Notes: generated by a model not told the origin, from the sequence alone. A stretch of 64,000 bases of DNA from Bacteroidota bacterium (GCA_022708025.1 JAKIZM010000006.1:1-64000); one strand, 5' to 3'; numbered from the stretch's first letter, positions 8,457 to 17,674 are shown. Made by a program: numbers and translations.

Positions 8457-10064
8457 TTATACATTTAGTTTTATCATTTCTACAAAATTCAATGGTTTAG
8501 CAATTACTTGAACATTATCAGAAGTCTTTGAAGTTTCAAAAACAGTCTTCCAATAATCATAGTTGTTTTTTCCTGAAAATATCGTACTTGCCATACTTCT
8601 GTCTTTCCACAATGGAAGATTTCTCAGATTTATCATGAAGTTTCTGATGTTGCTCCACAGTTGGTCAGGAAATTGCGATTGAAAGAGTTTATTGCTTTCA
8701 TATAATTTCCCAGTGTTTATAAAGTAATTTTCAATTACTTTTTTCAAATAAATCAGCCAGTTATACATTATTTCCTCTTTGCTTATCCTATATGCTATTA
8801 AATGGTCATCGGTAATGTCTGTATCTTTTTTATCAATTATTTTTTGCTCAATCCTATAGACACCAATTTCTGGATTGAATTTGTTAATATAAATTTCTTC
8901 TGCTATAATATTTAATAAACCGACCATCTGACTTATTTCTAATTCTCTGGGGTTTAATCCTTCGTAAGATTTAAAACTGATATTATTTTTTAAAATTAAT
9001 TTTGAATCAATGAATACAGAGAGAAAAGTTTTATCAAAGGCACTATATGAAATCGGAAGTTCTTTGGCTTTACCTTCAAAATCTATATAATCCTTAAGCT
9101 TATTTTCTTTTGAATATGTAATCGAGTGTTTTATGCTATCAATTATATATTTTTTTATGTTTACATTCTCTCCTTTAAAATATTCAACTAATTGTTCTTC
9201 TGAAAAATCAAAACTATCCTCTTGCAGTGAATGGTCTATTTGGTATTTTTTAATACGTTCGTAGTAAAGAGTATTGTTTAATTGTCTCATAATTGATTTG
9301 TCAAATGCAATCTGCCGGAGTGAACTACCTGCATTTGTATTTGTTTCTGTCAATCTGTCAATATTTGGATTAATAAACAATCTTACTAATAGTTTCTTTG
9401 AGCCAAGTAAAATTTGAGCAACTGCTTTGTGTTGACCATCAAATACTTTAATTTTTCCTGAATCAATTCTTGTTAATGTCAAATGTAATTGCGGATTTCC
9501 TTTATAAAACTCTTTAACCAACAAACTTATACTACTATTAATTCCACGTGGATTTATAAGCTCGTCATGAAATAAAAATTCTATTGGAACCTCAATAAAA
9601 CATGAAGTTTCATCGGATAACGAATCTTTAAATAAAGTTGATTTATAAATTTTTGTATCACCAAGTTTATCAAACGAATACTCGATGCTTTGTCCATTTA
9701 GTTTATATTGAAAATCGAATTTCGATCCACCATAATTTTTTAGAATATCTTTTAGAGATGCAGTCCTTGTCTCTTTAGAATTAACATCCTCTTGAATATA
9801 CTTAAGTCTGTGTAAAACCCTGGCAATAGTCAGATTAGCATCTTGTTTTGATTTGTTACAGGTTTCATGAGTTAAGGCAAAATTATCTTCGCTGTCTTTC
9901 CCTTTATTAGCAAGAGGTATTATGTGGTCAATATTGGTGTTTTGTATTTGTAAATCAATCTCTTGCTGACAGATATAACAAATTCCGTTTTGAATATTAA
10001 AGAGTTTATTGGTTAAATCTTTATATTCTTGGCCTGTCAATGATGTTAAGTATTTCGATGCCAT
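8457..10064 (-). CDS. HNH nuclease with ParB/DGQHR-like domain
   Basis: A 535-residue protein. The first 75 residues are an HNH nuclease fold: a CxxC pair (29, 32), NIDHIIPL (45-51), EDNFAL and ETCN, with a GKDSEDN loop. After a linker, the motif KVFDGQHKAVA (206-216) matches the DGQHR/ParB-like nucleotide-binding fold known from DndB-type and other defence-associated proteins; NTNAG follows. The remaining ~280 residues are unassigned. The combination suggests a DNA-targeting defence protein, possibly with NTP-dependent control, but that is inference. It forms a single-gene cassette between the attC-like sites at 8319-8449 and 10106-10168. Confidence 0.7.
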   Translation of the reverse strand: MASKYLTSLTGQEYKDLTNKLFNIQNGICYICQQEIDLQIQNTNIDHIIPLANKGKDSEDNFALTHETCNKSKQDANLTIARVLHRLKYIQEDVNSKETRTASLKDILKNYGGSKFDFQYKLNGQSIEYSFDKLGDTKIYKSTLFKDSLSDETSCFIEVPIEFLFHDELINPRGINSSISLLVKEFYKGNPQLHLTLTRIDSGKIKVFDGQHKAVAQILLGSKKLLVRLFINPNIDRLTETNTNAGSSLRQIAFDKSIMRQLNNTLYYERIKKYQIDHSLQEDSFDFSEEQLVEYFKGENVNIKKYIIDSIKHSITYSKENKLKDYIDFEGKAKELPISYSAFDKTFLSVFIDSKLILKNNISFKSYEGLNPRELEISQMVGLLNIIAEEIYINKFNPEIGVYRIEQKIIDKKDTDITDDHLIAYRISKEEIMYNWLIYLKKVIENYFINTGKLYESNKLFQSQFPDQLWSNIRNFMINLRNLPLWKDRSMASTIFSGKNNYDYWKTVFETSKTSDNVQVIAKPLNFVEMIKLNV

Positions 10065-10105
10065 ATTTTATGTAATTAATTGTCTGTATGCGTCTTTACC
10101 ATGTT

Positions 10106-10168
10106 GCCTAACAAAATTCTTTACGCAATATTGCGTATATCCATCTTTATATACTAATTTTGTTACGT
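10106..10168 (-). other. Short attC site with a perfect 16-bp palindrome
   Basis: The minus strand starts ACGTAAC and ends GTTAGGC, an exact GTTRRRY. TAACAAAATT and AATTTTGTTA pair perfectly, and TACGCAATATTGCGTA (10122-10137) is a perfect palindrome. The 63-bp size is typical of short attC sites. Related copies occur at 27077 and 30016. Confidence 0.8.
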
Positions 10169-10668
10169 AATAACCTGAAATAACAAGTTATCGGGCATAT
10201 ATCATGGCTAAGCACTAGCAAGTATGAAAAGATCTGAAATAATTGATAAATGTTCCAAGCCGTTGTGCTTAGAAATAGTATCTGCAGCGCTTAAACTATT
10301 TCCTGATCATATAAGCTGATCAAAAATAATAAATGTAAATTAGAAAAACATCACAAGATTAGTCCGAACATCTTAAAAAAAACTTTTCAATTTTCTTATT
10401 GAAACAAGCACTTGCCTCGGTTCGTTTTCTTTTTCTTAATGTTCTTAGAAAAGAAATTGATTTTGATTTCTTTGTCAAAGAAGCAGATAATTTCTAAAGA
10501 GAGAAGCCAGAAATTTTGTCAAAGGATTCAGGCGAAATATGGTCAGCAAATTCAATGTCTGCAATAACTGTCTTTCAATTATCGTCTTTAAAAAAGGCAC
10601 ATAAACTTTGTTGTGCGTAAGTGTAATTTACTTTTTTTTTATTTGATATTGTCCTATAAAAAATTACA
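10169..10668. other. 500 bp without an intact gene; coding-like debris
   Basis: No ORF on either strand is convincing. On the plus strand, short stretches read like protein (from 10224 MKRSEIIDKCSKPLC; about 10405-10490 a frame ending DFFVKEADNF-stop; then SKDSGEIWSANSM), in frames split by stops and shifts, suggesting a decayed gene. Two further AAC-type half sites occur on the minus strand (GCACAAC near 10611 and near 10265). Confidence 0.4.
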
Positions 10669-11229
10669 TCACATTGGTTTCAAATTCTTGTTAAGTCTGT
10701 CTATAATCTTTTCTAACCGGGCTTGACGGGTTTTGTCAGATTTGGCATCAAGATAAAATCCTGTATATGTGCGCTGTACCGAATGCGACATAGCCAGCAA
10801 GTTGCTGTAAGCTGACTTATATGGTTGAATGATTTCCTTAAACATCTGTATTTGTTCATCGTTAATGAGATTACGTTTGGCATTATTCCACAAACCATTT
10901 TTTTTTGCTTTTTCAATGGCTTCCAAACCCTGCGGAGTCATTAAACGCTTTTCTATAAGAGTCTGTGCCAACTTTATATTTTTAACAGACCATTTGCTTT
11001 TAGGCAAGCGTCGCGAGAAATATTTTTTATAAGTATTCTCGTCAATAGATTGCATTTGTCCATCTATCCATCCGTGGCAAAGCGCTTCTTCCAATGCTTC
11101 AGCAGCAGTGAGTGTGGTTAGGTTCTTTATCTTACTAAAGACTAACCATATTCCTTTGCTCTCTTTTCCATGCTTACCGAGCCATTCCCGGAAAGATTGT
11201 CGGTTATTGAATGTCAACATTTTATTCAT
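10669..11229 (-). CDS. YdeI/OmpD-associated family protein
   Basis: A soluble protein of about 186 residues with the conserved YdeI segments: SFREWLGKHGKESKGIWL, ALCHGWIDGQ, KKYFSRRLPKSKWS, LIEKRLMTPQG. A longer frame opens at 11265, but its first residues overlap the upstream stop codon (11258) and are Leu/Phe/Lys-rich. I prefer MNKMLTF (11229) or MLTFNN (11220), which precedes the first conserved block. Biochemical role is unknown; relatives are linked to stress and antimicrobial-peptide resistance. It is the last of three closely spaced minus-strand genes (TraB-like, SnoaL-like, YdeI). Confidence 0.85.
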   Translation of the reverse strand: MNKMLTFNNRQSFREWLGKHGKESKGIWLVFSKIKNLTTLTAAEALEEALCHGWIDGQMQSIDENTYKKYFSRRLPKSKWSVKNIKLAQTLIEKRLMTPQGLEAIEKAKKNGLWNNAKRNLINDEQIQMFKEIIQPYKSAYSNLLAMSHSVQRTYTGFYLDAKSDKTRQARLEKIIDRLNKNLKPM

Positions 11230-11257
11230 CAGCAATCTAAAGAATTTAAATTTGTAT

Positions 11258-11650
11258 TTAATCAACTACAGGTTTAGTCAACGACCAATGGCTGTGAATG
11301 ATTTTCCACTTGTTATTTTCTTCAAGCCGATAAACCTCAGTGCAATTTTCTTTCCAGATTGTTTCACCTGAATATGAATGCAGATTGTAGGTCAGTACAG
11401 CCATAGTATCGGTTTGTTGTACTACCGGATTTATTATTTCGAACTTGTCCATTTTTACTTTTCCGCGCATGCTTTCATAAAGCTCTTTTATTTTGTCCCA
11501 GCCATCAAGTCTCTTTTCCTGAACGGGGTCAAAATAAGTAAAGTCTTTCGAATAAAGTTCGAGATAAGGAGAGGGATTACCTTTGAGCCAGGCATCGAGA
11601 GCTGCTGTCTCCAAAGCAATTATTGTTTCAGTTATAGTAAGCTTATCCAT
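11258..11650 (-). CDS. SnoaL/DUF4440-like (NTF2 fold) protein
   Basis: A 130-residue protein of the NTF2-like superfamily. Features are the N-terminal ETAALDAWLKGN helix, YLELYSKDFTYFDP, the KVKMDKFEII strand, and a C-terminal KWKIIHSHWS strand typical of DUF4440 proteins. These domains may bind small ligands or act as isomerases or hydrolases, and no catalytic set can be assigned. It lies 23 bp after the TraB-like gene and about 30 bp before the YdeI gene start, so the three are likely co-transcribed. Confidence 0.8.
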   Translation of the reverse strand: MDKLTITETIIALETAALDAWLKGNPSPYLELYSKDFTYFDPVQEKRLDGWDKIKELYESMRGKVKMDKFEIINPVVQQTDTMAVLTYNLHSYSGETIWKENCTEVYRLEENNKWKIIHSHWSLTKPVVD

Positions 11651-11673
11651 GATATTATATATTATATTTTTAA

Positions 11674-12549
11674 TTAAGTTGATTTCTGTATGGCGAGTTC
11701 TAAATCCTCAATCCGACGGCTATTGATTAATTTTTGATAATCATCTTCAGTTACCTGAATTTTACGCTCACGGATTAACTTAAGATTCTCCAGGTTGCGT
11801 TGCCATCGCCCAATAACTTCATCTGAGACTTTAAAGTTATTGAACGGTTCAAACTGACGGGCTGGTATTTGAACTTTATATCCTAAAACTTCTAATTGAC
11901 GTCTAATCTGTGGTATGTGATCGCTGCCAAAAACAAAAACAATCCTACGTGCATTTCTGGCAGCAGCCAATCCATTTTCTACAATGCGTCTATTTCGTTC
12001 ACTCCAATTACCATGTGCTATTACTGCAATCTGATCAGCTCCTATTATTTTTTCAAATACTGAATCAACAATTGCTAAATTCATTTCGTTATGGATGTCG
12101 TCATATACGGATGAACTGCCAGATTCTTTGAATTTGGCAAAATAAGTCTTAGCAAAGGAGGAGACTTTTTCTAGTACCGATTTAGGATATTCCTCCTCAG
12201 CCTTTAATTGGGTCGCATAATCAAGTCGCCAGTCAACAGGCTCAAATCGGTAATTTAGTCTTGTTGCCATTTGTGCCAGAAAAGCTGCTTCCGGCGGAAA
12301 ATACCCTTCCATAGCTTGTTCATAAGCTTCAGGTGTTATCTCTCCACAAACCAGGTCAGGCTGCAAAGCACAAATCTGTGCCTGAATATCGATAAGAGAA
12401 TAATGATATTCCGGATTAAAATGCATTGAATGTATAGTCCCTATAATAAAAATTTCCGGCTTATCATTAAATACAGTTTCGCAAGTCTCTTGTGAAAAAA
12501 GGGAAATTGCACACAAACTAAGAATGTAGTGTATAGCTATTATAATCAT
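11674..12549 (-). CDS. Secreted TraB/GumN-like (Tiki superfamily) protein
   Basis: A 291-residue protein with an N-terminal hydrophobic signal segment (about 1-19, cut after SLFS). The mature start reads PEIFIIGTIHSMHF, resembling the GTxH entry of the TraB/GumN/Tiki fold. It is followed by LQPDLVCGEITPE (the conserved Glu) and, late, VAVIAHGNWSERNRR and FVFGSDHIPQI with further Asp/His. In the superfamily these residues form a putative metal site; protease activity is shown only for some animal members. The C-terminal 60 residues are helical and charged. First gene of a three-gene run. Confidence 0.55.
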   Translation of the reverse strand: MIIIAIHYILSLCAISLFSQETCETVFNDKPEIFIIGTIHSMHFNPEYHYSLIDIQAQICALQPDLVCGEITPEAYEQAMEGYFPPEAAFLAQMATRLNYRFEPVDWRLDYATQLKAEEEYPKSVLEKVSSFAKTYFAKFKESGSSSVYDDIHNEMNLAIVDSVFEKIIGADQIAVIAHGNWSERNRRIVENGLAAARNARRIVFVFGSDHIPQIRRQLEVLGYKVQIPARQFEPFNNFKVSDEVIGRWQRNLENLKLIRERKIQVTEDDYQKLINSRRIEDLELAIQKST

Positions 12550-12665
12550 ACGTCATCCTAATTAAGCTTTAATTTTCAGTTAGTATAGTATTCTTTTCCA
12601 GCCCGACTCCATTGCTGGTTTTTCTGTTTCGTCTAATTTAATTTTTGCATTCCATACATAGCTTT

Positions 12666-12809
12666 TTAGTATACCCCGCATATTCTTCCTGTTGATTTAT
12701 CAGTAGTGATAGTAAAAATGCCATCAGCGAATACATCATCGCCCAGACACACAATATTTGGTATAAGTGGTGTAAAGTATTGCATTGTCTGTCTTGCAGT
12801 AATCTTCAT
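12666..12809 (-). other. Possible small or broken ORF after attC
   Basis: A 47-residue frame starts ten bases after the attC end (MKITARQTMQYFTPLIPNIV) and continues LGDDVFADGIFTITTDKSTG before stopping. An overlapping frame nearby reads NAKIKLDETEKPAMESGW, so the original gene may have continued past a frameshift. I do not recognise the family. It sits where a cassette gene is expected. Confidence 0.3.
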
Positions 12810-12818
12810 TGTGATTGC

Positions 12819-12875
12819 CGCTAACATTCAGAGGCATAGTTTATTTGAATGCCACCTCTTTGGAAGAAGTTAACA
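12819..12875 (-). other. Short attC site with extrahelical bases
   Basis: Minus strand: TGTTAAC ... GTTAGCG over 57 bp. The arms AGAGGTGGCAT and ATGCCTCT pair except for two unpaired bases (TG) on one arm, the strand-asymmetric bulge characteristic of attC hairpins. It lies after the OsmC gene. Confidence 0.8.
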
Positions 12876-13010
12876 CAGTTGTTGCTTTCAAGAAAGACAA
12901 CAATATATTATAAGATTTACAAAAGCGTCTTTGTTTTCATCGCCTTATACAGACGTTGTAAAACTGTGTTAATCCAATGAAATATTACGACCCTTTAATA
13001 ACAACACAAC

Positions 13011-13445
13011 TTATTTTGAGATTACAACATTTATTTCAACAGTAGTATTACCCTTTATCATAGACCATACCGGACAATATTTATCCTCTGCAAGCGCAAT
13101 TACTTTTTTCAAGTCTTCTTCCGTAGAGTCAGAAGATGTTAGTTTTATATCAAGATGTATGCTTTTAAACCCTGTTGGATGTTCTTCTCTTCTTTGTCCA
13201 TTAGAGTGAATTTCAAAATTTGTAATTGTCTTATTAATTCTTCTGAGGAATATAAGTATAGCACTTCCCAAGCAGGAAGAAAAACTAAGAAGGAACAATT
13301 CAAGAGATGTATAACCCAAGTCATCTCCAAGAGGAGTCATATAGTCAATTGAAACAGGATCATTGTTATCAACAGATCCGGTGAAATGTAACTTATTGTT
13401 AACAAGCTTAATGATAGAGTTCAACTCTTTTGATTTGTCAGTCAT
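13011..13445 (-). CDS. OsmC/Ohr-family protein
   Basis: A protein of about 144 residues, starting MTDKSKELN (13445; an upstream in-frame ATG at 13505 adds 20 unlikely residues). It shows the OsmC fold: an N-terminal strand with SVDNNDPVSIDYMTPLGDD, the central helix LELFLLSFSSCLGSAILIF with the conserved Cys in SSCLG, and a C-terminal EDKYCPVWSMIKG with the second Cys. Both cysteines of the peroxidase pair are present, so reduction of organic hydroperoxides is possible. Single-gene cassette followed by an attC site. Confidence 0.88.
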   Translation of the reverse strand: MTDKSKELNSIIKLVNNKLHFTGSVDNNDPVSIDYMTPLGDDLGYTSLELFLLSFSSCLGSAILIFLRRINKTITNFEIHSNGQRREEHPTGFKSIHLDIKLTSSDSTEEDLKKVIALAEDKYCPVWSMIKGNTTVEINVVISK

Positions 13446-13505
13446 TTTTAAAATGATATTTATTATTGTTTTTGCAGATATTCTGTTTTTAGCGACGCCT
13501 GACAA

Positions 13506-13895
13506 TATTAGACGGCTGGGTTTTCAGAGCGCATTCCCATCTACGGATGAAAACACTTCAGCGAGAAAAAAAGCCTTGTAAACTACTGAATCCCAACTGT
13601 TTTATATTTTATGTTGTCACCTACTTTTTTTATTTATTTTTTTTAACTCAACCAAATTATCAATCTTCCGCCAATTGTCTTCTGTCGATTCAATAAGAAA
13701 AAGATCAATCTCTTGAATCTAAATAAGATTTATGAATCAGTTCTTTTTCAATCCAAGCATCAGCAGATTAAAAAACTACAGCAGAAGATAAATACAAAAC
13801 AGTAATATTTTTTCTGGACACTAAACTGATAGCGAACGACAGCCATTATTTGTGCTTTCAGATAGTCTGGCGTCAAGCCTTTTGTTATCAGAATT
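13506..13895. other. 390 bp with no gene or clear site
   Basis: Between the OsmC and alpha/beta-hydrolase genes. AT-rich, no ORF supported, and I found no attC with convincing arms, although one might be expected here. Confidence 0.4.
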
Positions 13896-15278
13896 TTATT
13901 CAATCTGCTTCTTAATCCACGTTGTTATTAGGTCTAATGCTTCAGGAGAAAATGTCTCTTCAATCTTGGAATATTCATTCGGCAAACCGGTCTTACATTC
14001 TTGAAAAAGATGATTCAAATTCGGAAAAACTTTTATCATAATGTTTTTATTTCCACCCTTTTCTAATGAAGTTTTAATTACACTGACATTTTCTTGTGCC
14101 GGAACTTGTAAATCCTTTTCTCCGTTTAGGGCTAAAACCGGACACTTCACTTCCTCTAATGTAGAAGCAGGGTTATACTTAAGAAAATTAATCATCCAGG
14201 GGGTTGTTATCTGGTTTGTTATTGTATTTACATGTTCTTCTGTTATTCCACCCGCAAAACTTTGTTTAAGGTAGCTATTGATTTTGCTTTTTAAGTCAGT
14301 ATCAGTTAGGTTTGAATTAAGAATTATGTCATATGCCCCGCCAAATATTTCTTGTCCTTTTGAAATTTCCTGCTCATCAATTTGAATTGCTCTTTCAAGT
14401 TTTTCTTTTTGCAAAAGCATTAATTTATCGCCTTGAAGCCCATGTCCAGCTAGTAAAATTATAAAATCTACATCTTTAGATTTTGCTGCAACGAACGGCG
14501 TAATAATTCCACCTTCGCTATGACCTATTAAACCAAGTTTCTTTACACAAATTTCATTTCTTGTTTTTAGATATGAAATAGCAGCTTCTACATCAGAAGC
14601 AAAGTCAAAGGTTGTTGCCGTTTTAAAATCTCCTGTTGATTTAGCAACGCCTCTATCATCGTATCGTAAAACTGCAATTCCGTTTTTAGTTAAATAATCC
14701 GAAATCACAAGAAATGGTTTATGTCCTAATATTTCTTCATCCCTGTTTTGAGGTCCGCTTCCTGTTATTAAAATAACTGCTGGAAAATTTCCTTCTTTTT
14801 TAGGCAAGGTTAAAGTACCTGCCAAAGTAACATTAGCTTTATTGTTTTCAAAAGTTACATCTTCCGAATAATAAGCATAAGGCTTTGTCGGCTCCTGTGG
14901 TTTTTTCGGAATTGTGTTTTCAATTTCAACATTTGTTGCTTTTACTAAACTGAGTGGAATTGAAATGCCACCCTGATTAAAGGTGCCAACTATTATTGTA
15001 TCTTCTAATTCTCCATTGAATTCAAATCTTGAAGTTTTAGATTCTAATTTCAATTTTGAATTTTCAAATATTGTCGTTGTAACAGGAATTTCCTTTGCTC
15101 CTTGGTCGGGACTATCCAAAGTAGAAATATAGCCCGAGTCAGTTTTACTTATGTTAAATATAACCCTGAGCTGCATTCCTTGAATTTTTAAAATTCCTTT
15201 CCACTGTCCTGTTATATCCTGAGCATTTATTATACAAGATGTAAATAGTGCCACCGCTAAAAATAAAATTGGTTTCAT
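13896..15278 (-). CDS. Secreted alpha/beta hydrolase
   Basis: A 460-residue protein with a signal peptide (MKPILFLAVALFTSCIINAQ). A beta-sandwich N-terminal part follows (GQWKGILKIQGMQLRVIF, to about 130), then an alpha/beta-hydrolase domain: LITGSGPQNRDE (oxyanion-hole strand), DDRGVAKS, the nucleophile elbow GHSEGG near 253, NGEKDLQVP with the acid, and NLNHLFQ with the catalytic His. The whole looks like the secreted serine-peptidase/esterase proteins common in Bacteroidota. The substrate is not predictable from sequence. Confidence 0.88.
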   Translation of the reverse strand: MKPILFLAVALFTSCIINAQDITGQWKGILKIQGMQLRVIFNISKTDSGYISTLDSPDQGAKEIPVTTTIFENSKLKLESKTSRFEFNGELEDTIIVGTFNQGGISIPLSLVKATNVEIENTIPKKPQEPTKPYAYYSEDVTFENNKANVTLAGTLTLPKKEGNFPAVILITGSGPQNRDEEILGHKPFLVISDYLTKNGIAVLRYDDRGVAKSTGDFKTATTFDFASDVEAAISYLKTRNEICVKKLGLIGHSEGGIITPFVAAKSKDVDFIILLAGHGLQGDKLMLLQKEKLERAIQIDEQEISKGQEIFGGAYDIILNSNLTDTDLKSKINSYLKQSFAGGITEEHVNTITNQITTPWMINFLKYNPASTLEEVKCPVLALNGEKDLQVPAQENVSVIKTSLEKGGNKNIMIKVFPNLNHLFQECKTGLPNEYSKIEETFSPEALDLITTWIKKQIE

Positions 15279-15438
15279 TTTTTATGTTATTATAGGTTGG
15301 TTATAAAAACTGATTGTTTTTGTTTTGATTAGCGCTTTAATGAGAAGTATACACATTAAAAATATTAATCTGTTATGACTAATATAAAATTGAAAAATAT
15401 AAGAAGCCAAATCTTTTGTATGTATTTCATTATCGGAT
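15279..15438. other. Leader region, nothing recognised
   Basis: This stretch upstream of the alpha/beta hydrolase gene (minus strand) is AT-rich and holds no ORF I support. With the attC candidate next to it, it makes up the gap between the hydrolase and GNAT genes. Confidence 0.3.
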
Positions 15439-15599
15439 AGATAACGTTGTAGAAGTAAAGCTCAATTTGACTAACCAAAGGTTCATCTTTGTAAAAAAAA
15501 CCGCTCTTTTATTTCCACTGATCCTGCAACAAGGGGATACTTTCAATTTCGCACCGCCCTTTCTTTGGGATTACTTCTACCATCTTGGAGCACTGTTCG
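15439..15599 (-). other. Candidate long attC site (after GNAT gene)
   Basis: Minus strand runs CGAACAG ... GTTATCT. GTAGAAGTAA and TTACTTCTAC pair perfectly, and CCCAAAG pairs with CTTTGG further in. It starts 11 bases after the GNAT stop. The terminal boxes match the consensus only loosely. Confidence 0.55.
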
Positions 15600-15610
15600 A
15601 AAAATGCCGT

Positions 15611-16462
15611 TTATACTTTTTTTATCATTTCAAATTGCTTTCCTAATACCTCAATATTTTTCGATTTTAGAAAATCAACAACTGAATTACAGGAAGTATC
15701 AGTATTTATTAATTTCATCTTCGGATTTTTATTGAGTTTTTGTATTTCATAAAGTAATAACGAAGCAATTCCTTTTCTTCTATAGGGTTTATCGACAGCT
15801 ATTTGTGTAATATCTCCCGAGGCAGGCTCAAAAACACAATAACCAACAAAGTTCTCCTCTATAAATGCACCCAGGCTGATAAAGCTTTCTTTCGTTCTTT
15901 GAATTGATTCAAAACTATTCTGCCACGAGGGAAAAAAATCCCAGAAGTTTGAAACTAAAGGATATTTTTCAATTTCTATCTTTTCAATGTAACAGGGGAT
16001 TTCAATAGTTTTTATTTCATTATTGATTTCTTCATTGTTCCACATAAAATAGTTAAACTCACGTGTTACCTCAAAGCCAATATTCCGATAAACAGATACA
16101 GCTTTTATATTATGCTGCAATACTTCCAACAGATAATAACTGATATTAGCCTCTTTTAAATAAGGGATTGAATATGCAAAAATTTCCGTTGCCAAACCCC
16201 TGCCCCGATACTCCTCCAATGTTCCTGTTCCTGTGTCATAAGCCATTTTCATTCCATTGAAATTTCCAACTCCATTCAATGTAAATGATACAATATCTTC
16301 TCCCTCAAATGCGGCAAACGACAAGCCGGGATTAAATCCACGTCTTTTCCACATAGCTCGGAGTTCTTCGGCATTTAACCGAACATCATAATCAGCAAAA
16401 GCCTGAGTAAATGCTTTGATTATTATTTCAAAGTTTGTTTTTTCAAGAGTTTTTATTTCCAT
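15611..16462 (-). CDS. Tandem GNAT N-acetyltransferase
   Basis: A 283-residue protein with two GNAT modules. The first has the acetyl-CoA loop YRGRGLATEIF near residues 89-99 and FAAFEGEDIVSF; the second has PYRRKGIASLLLYEI near 230. Such double-GNAT proteins acetylate small amines or protein N-termini; the substrate is unknown. It is 32 bp downstream of the serine-hydrolase gene and probably shares its transcript; the two form one cassette. Confidence 0.88.
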   Translation of the reverse strand: MEIKTLEKTNFEIIIKAFTQAFADYDVRLNAEELRAMWKRRGFNPGLSFAAFEGEDIVSFTLNGVGNFNGMKMAYDTGTGTLEEYRGRGLATEIFAYSIPYLKEANISYYLLEVLQHNIKAVSVYRNIGFEVTREFNYFMWNNEEINNEIKTIEIPCYIEKIEIEKYPLVSNFWDFFPSWQNSFESIQRTKESFISLGAFIEENFVGYCVFEPASGDITQIAVDKPYRRKGIASLLLYEIQKLNKNPKMKLINTDTSCNSVVDFLKSKNIEVLGKQFEMIKKV

Positions 16463-16494
16463 TTATATTTTTTGTTTTAGTCTTTTTATCAAAT

Positions 16495-17520
16495 TTATTT
16501 TACGGAGATAGCAAGCTTCATAATTAATCGAATAGGAAATCCGGGATTTGCCATTTGATTTGTATCGCCGACAAAATACAGGTCTTTATTAGGATAATAA
16601 AATGCAAATGAGCCTGTTGAACCTGAATGCCCCAATAATTCACCCTTCCCCTTAAAAAGTGTCATTATCGTATTTAGTGGTATTTGCATATATCCACCAC
16701 CGTAATGTATTGGTCCCATTGATATTTGCAATTTTCTGTAACACGATAACTTTTCAAAAATGGTTTGCGGGAAAAAGTGTCCATTAAAAAAGGCTTTTAA
16801 AAATATCATCAATTCTCGTGATGTTGAGATGGTGTTGCCACCACCACGCAAACTCATAATCAGTTTTGGGCGGCACAATGATTTATTTTTGAAAAAAATA
16901 TTGGGGACGAAGTCTTTATCTACAGGCACATATGTCTTAGTCAAGCCTAAGGGTTCAAAGATATAATTTCGGAAAACTTCCTCTAATGAAGTTTGTGTTG
17001 TCTTTTCGATAATTTCTCCCAGCAGCTGAAAATTTAGGTCTGAATAATATGCCTTCTTTCCAATCGGGGCAAAATGTGGTTTTAAGGTTTTTGTAATTTC
17101 TATTAATTCTGATGTGCTTATATGAAAGTCTTCTTTGATCGCTCGTTCTATAATACCACCTTCCGTTTCGTAATCAGGAATGCCGCTCGTTTGAAAGAGC
17201 AAGTCGGAAAGGGTAAGTTTGTGTGAATAATCCACCCCCTTAAATTTGTGTAAACCGTTAAAAGTATTTTTATCAAAATAATCAACTACGAGGTTGTCTA
17301 ATGATAGTCTTTTTTGTTCCTGCAACATTATTATGCAGGTAGTTGTAAAAAGTTTTCCAACGCTTGCTGAATTAATAAGCGTGTCAATAGTTTTTCCACC
17401 ATACTCAAGGCTGGCAGAAAAATCACCGCTGCTGTTTTCTACCAATAAAACCGCTTCGTGAATTAGCTTAGAATCAGTTGAACTTTTAAATATTCTCTCG
17501 ATTATTTCTTTGTTTCCCAT
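16495..17520 (-). CDS. Beta-lactamase-family serine hydrolase
   Basis: A 341-residue penicillin-binding-protein-like enzyme without a clear signal peptide. The SxxK motif is SVGK (53-56). The second motif is YSD (159-161) where class C beta-lactamases have YxN, and the third is HSG near residue 300 (LLGHSGSTGSF) in place of KTG. This pattern fits the broad esterase/peptidase branch (PF00144), more than a true antibiotic-hydrolysing enzyme. No signal peptide suggests a cytoplasmic site. Followed by the GNAT gene. Confidence 0.87.
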   Translation of the reverse strand: MGNKEIIERIFKSSTDSKLIHEAVLLVENSSGDFSASLEYGGKTIDTLINSASVGKLFTTTCIIMLQEQKRLSLDNLVVDYFDKNTFNGLHKFKGVDYSHKLTLSDLLFQTSGIPDYETEGGIIERAIKEDFHISTSELIEITKTLKPHFAPIGKKAYYSDLNFQLLGEIIEKTTQTSLEEVFRNYIFEPLGLTKTYVPVDKDFVPNIFFKNKSLCRPKLIMSLRGGGNTISTSRELMIFLKAFFNGHFFPQTIFEKLSCYRKLQISMGPIHYGGGYMQIPLNTIMTLFKGKGELLGHSGSTGSFAFYYPNKDLYFVGDTNQMANPGFPIRLIMKLAISVK

Positions 17521-17582
17521 ACTATATTTTATCTAATATTTTACATTGTTGACTCTCCAGATTGTTTTTCAGTAATGCTTGC

Positions 17583-17637
17583 GCTTAACTTATTTATATA
17601 TCTCACAAAACCAGATCTATACATACATTAGTTAGCG
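17583..17637 (-). other. Short attC site (17.6 kb)
   Basis: Minus strand: CGCTAAC ... GTTAAGC, the right box an exact GTTRRRY. The arms GCTAACTAATGTATG and the reverse complement of AAATAAGTTAAGC pair imperfectly over the 55 bp. An overlapping perfect repeat AGATCTATAC/GTATAGATCT (17613-17646) spans the left box. Confidence 0.65.
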
Positions 17638-17674
17638 TATAGATCTCATAAATATGAGTTTCATTTTTTCAAAA

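Larger units (their letters stand above)
4200..17640 (-). mobile_element. Distal cassette-like region
   Basis: The minus-strand genes from the serine hydrolase (17.5 kb) to the broken CPBP gene (4.3 kb) are separated at seven places by attC-like sites of the same kind as in the proximal array. No integrase is nearby, so it is either the old end of the same array, cut off by the efflux operon, or a CALIN-type cluster. Cassette borders between 10.2-13.9 kb are unclear. Confidence 0.65.

Noticed and set aside
13506..13895. attC behind the alpha/beta hydrolase gene
   Set aside because: Only a 6-bp GACGCC/GGCGTC pair about 380 bases apart was seen; not convincing.
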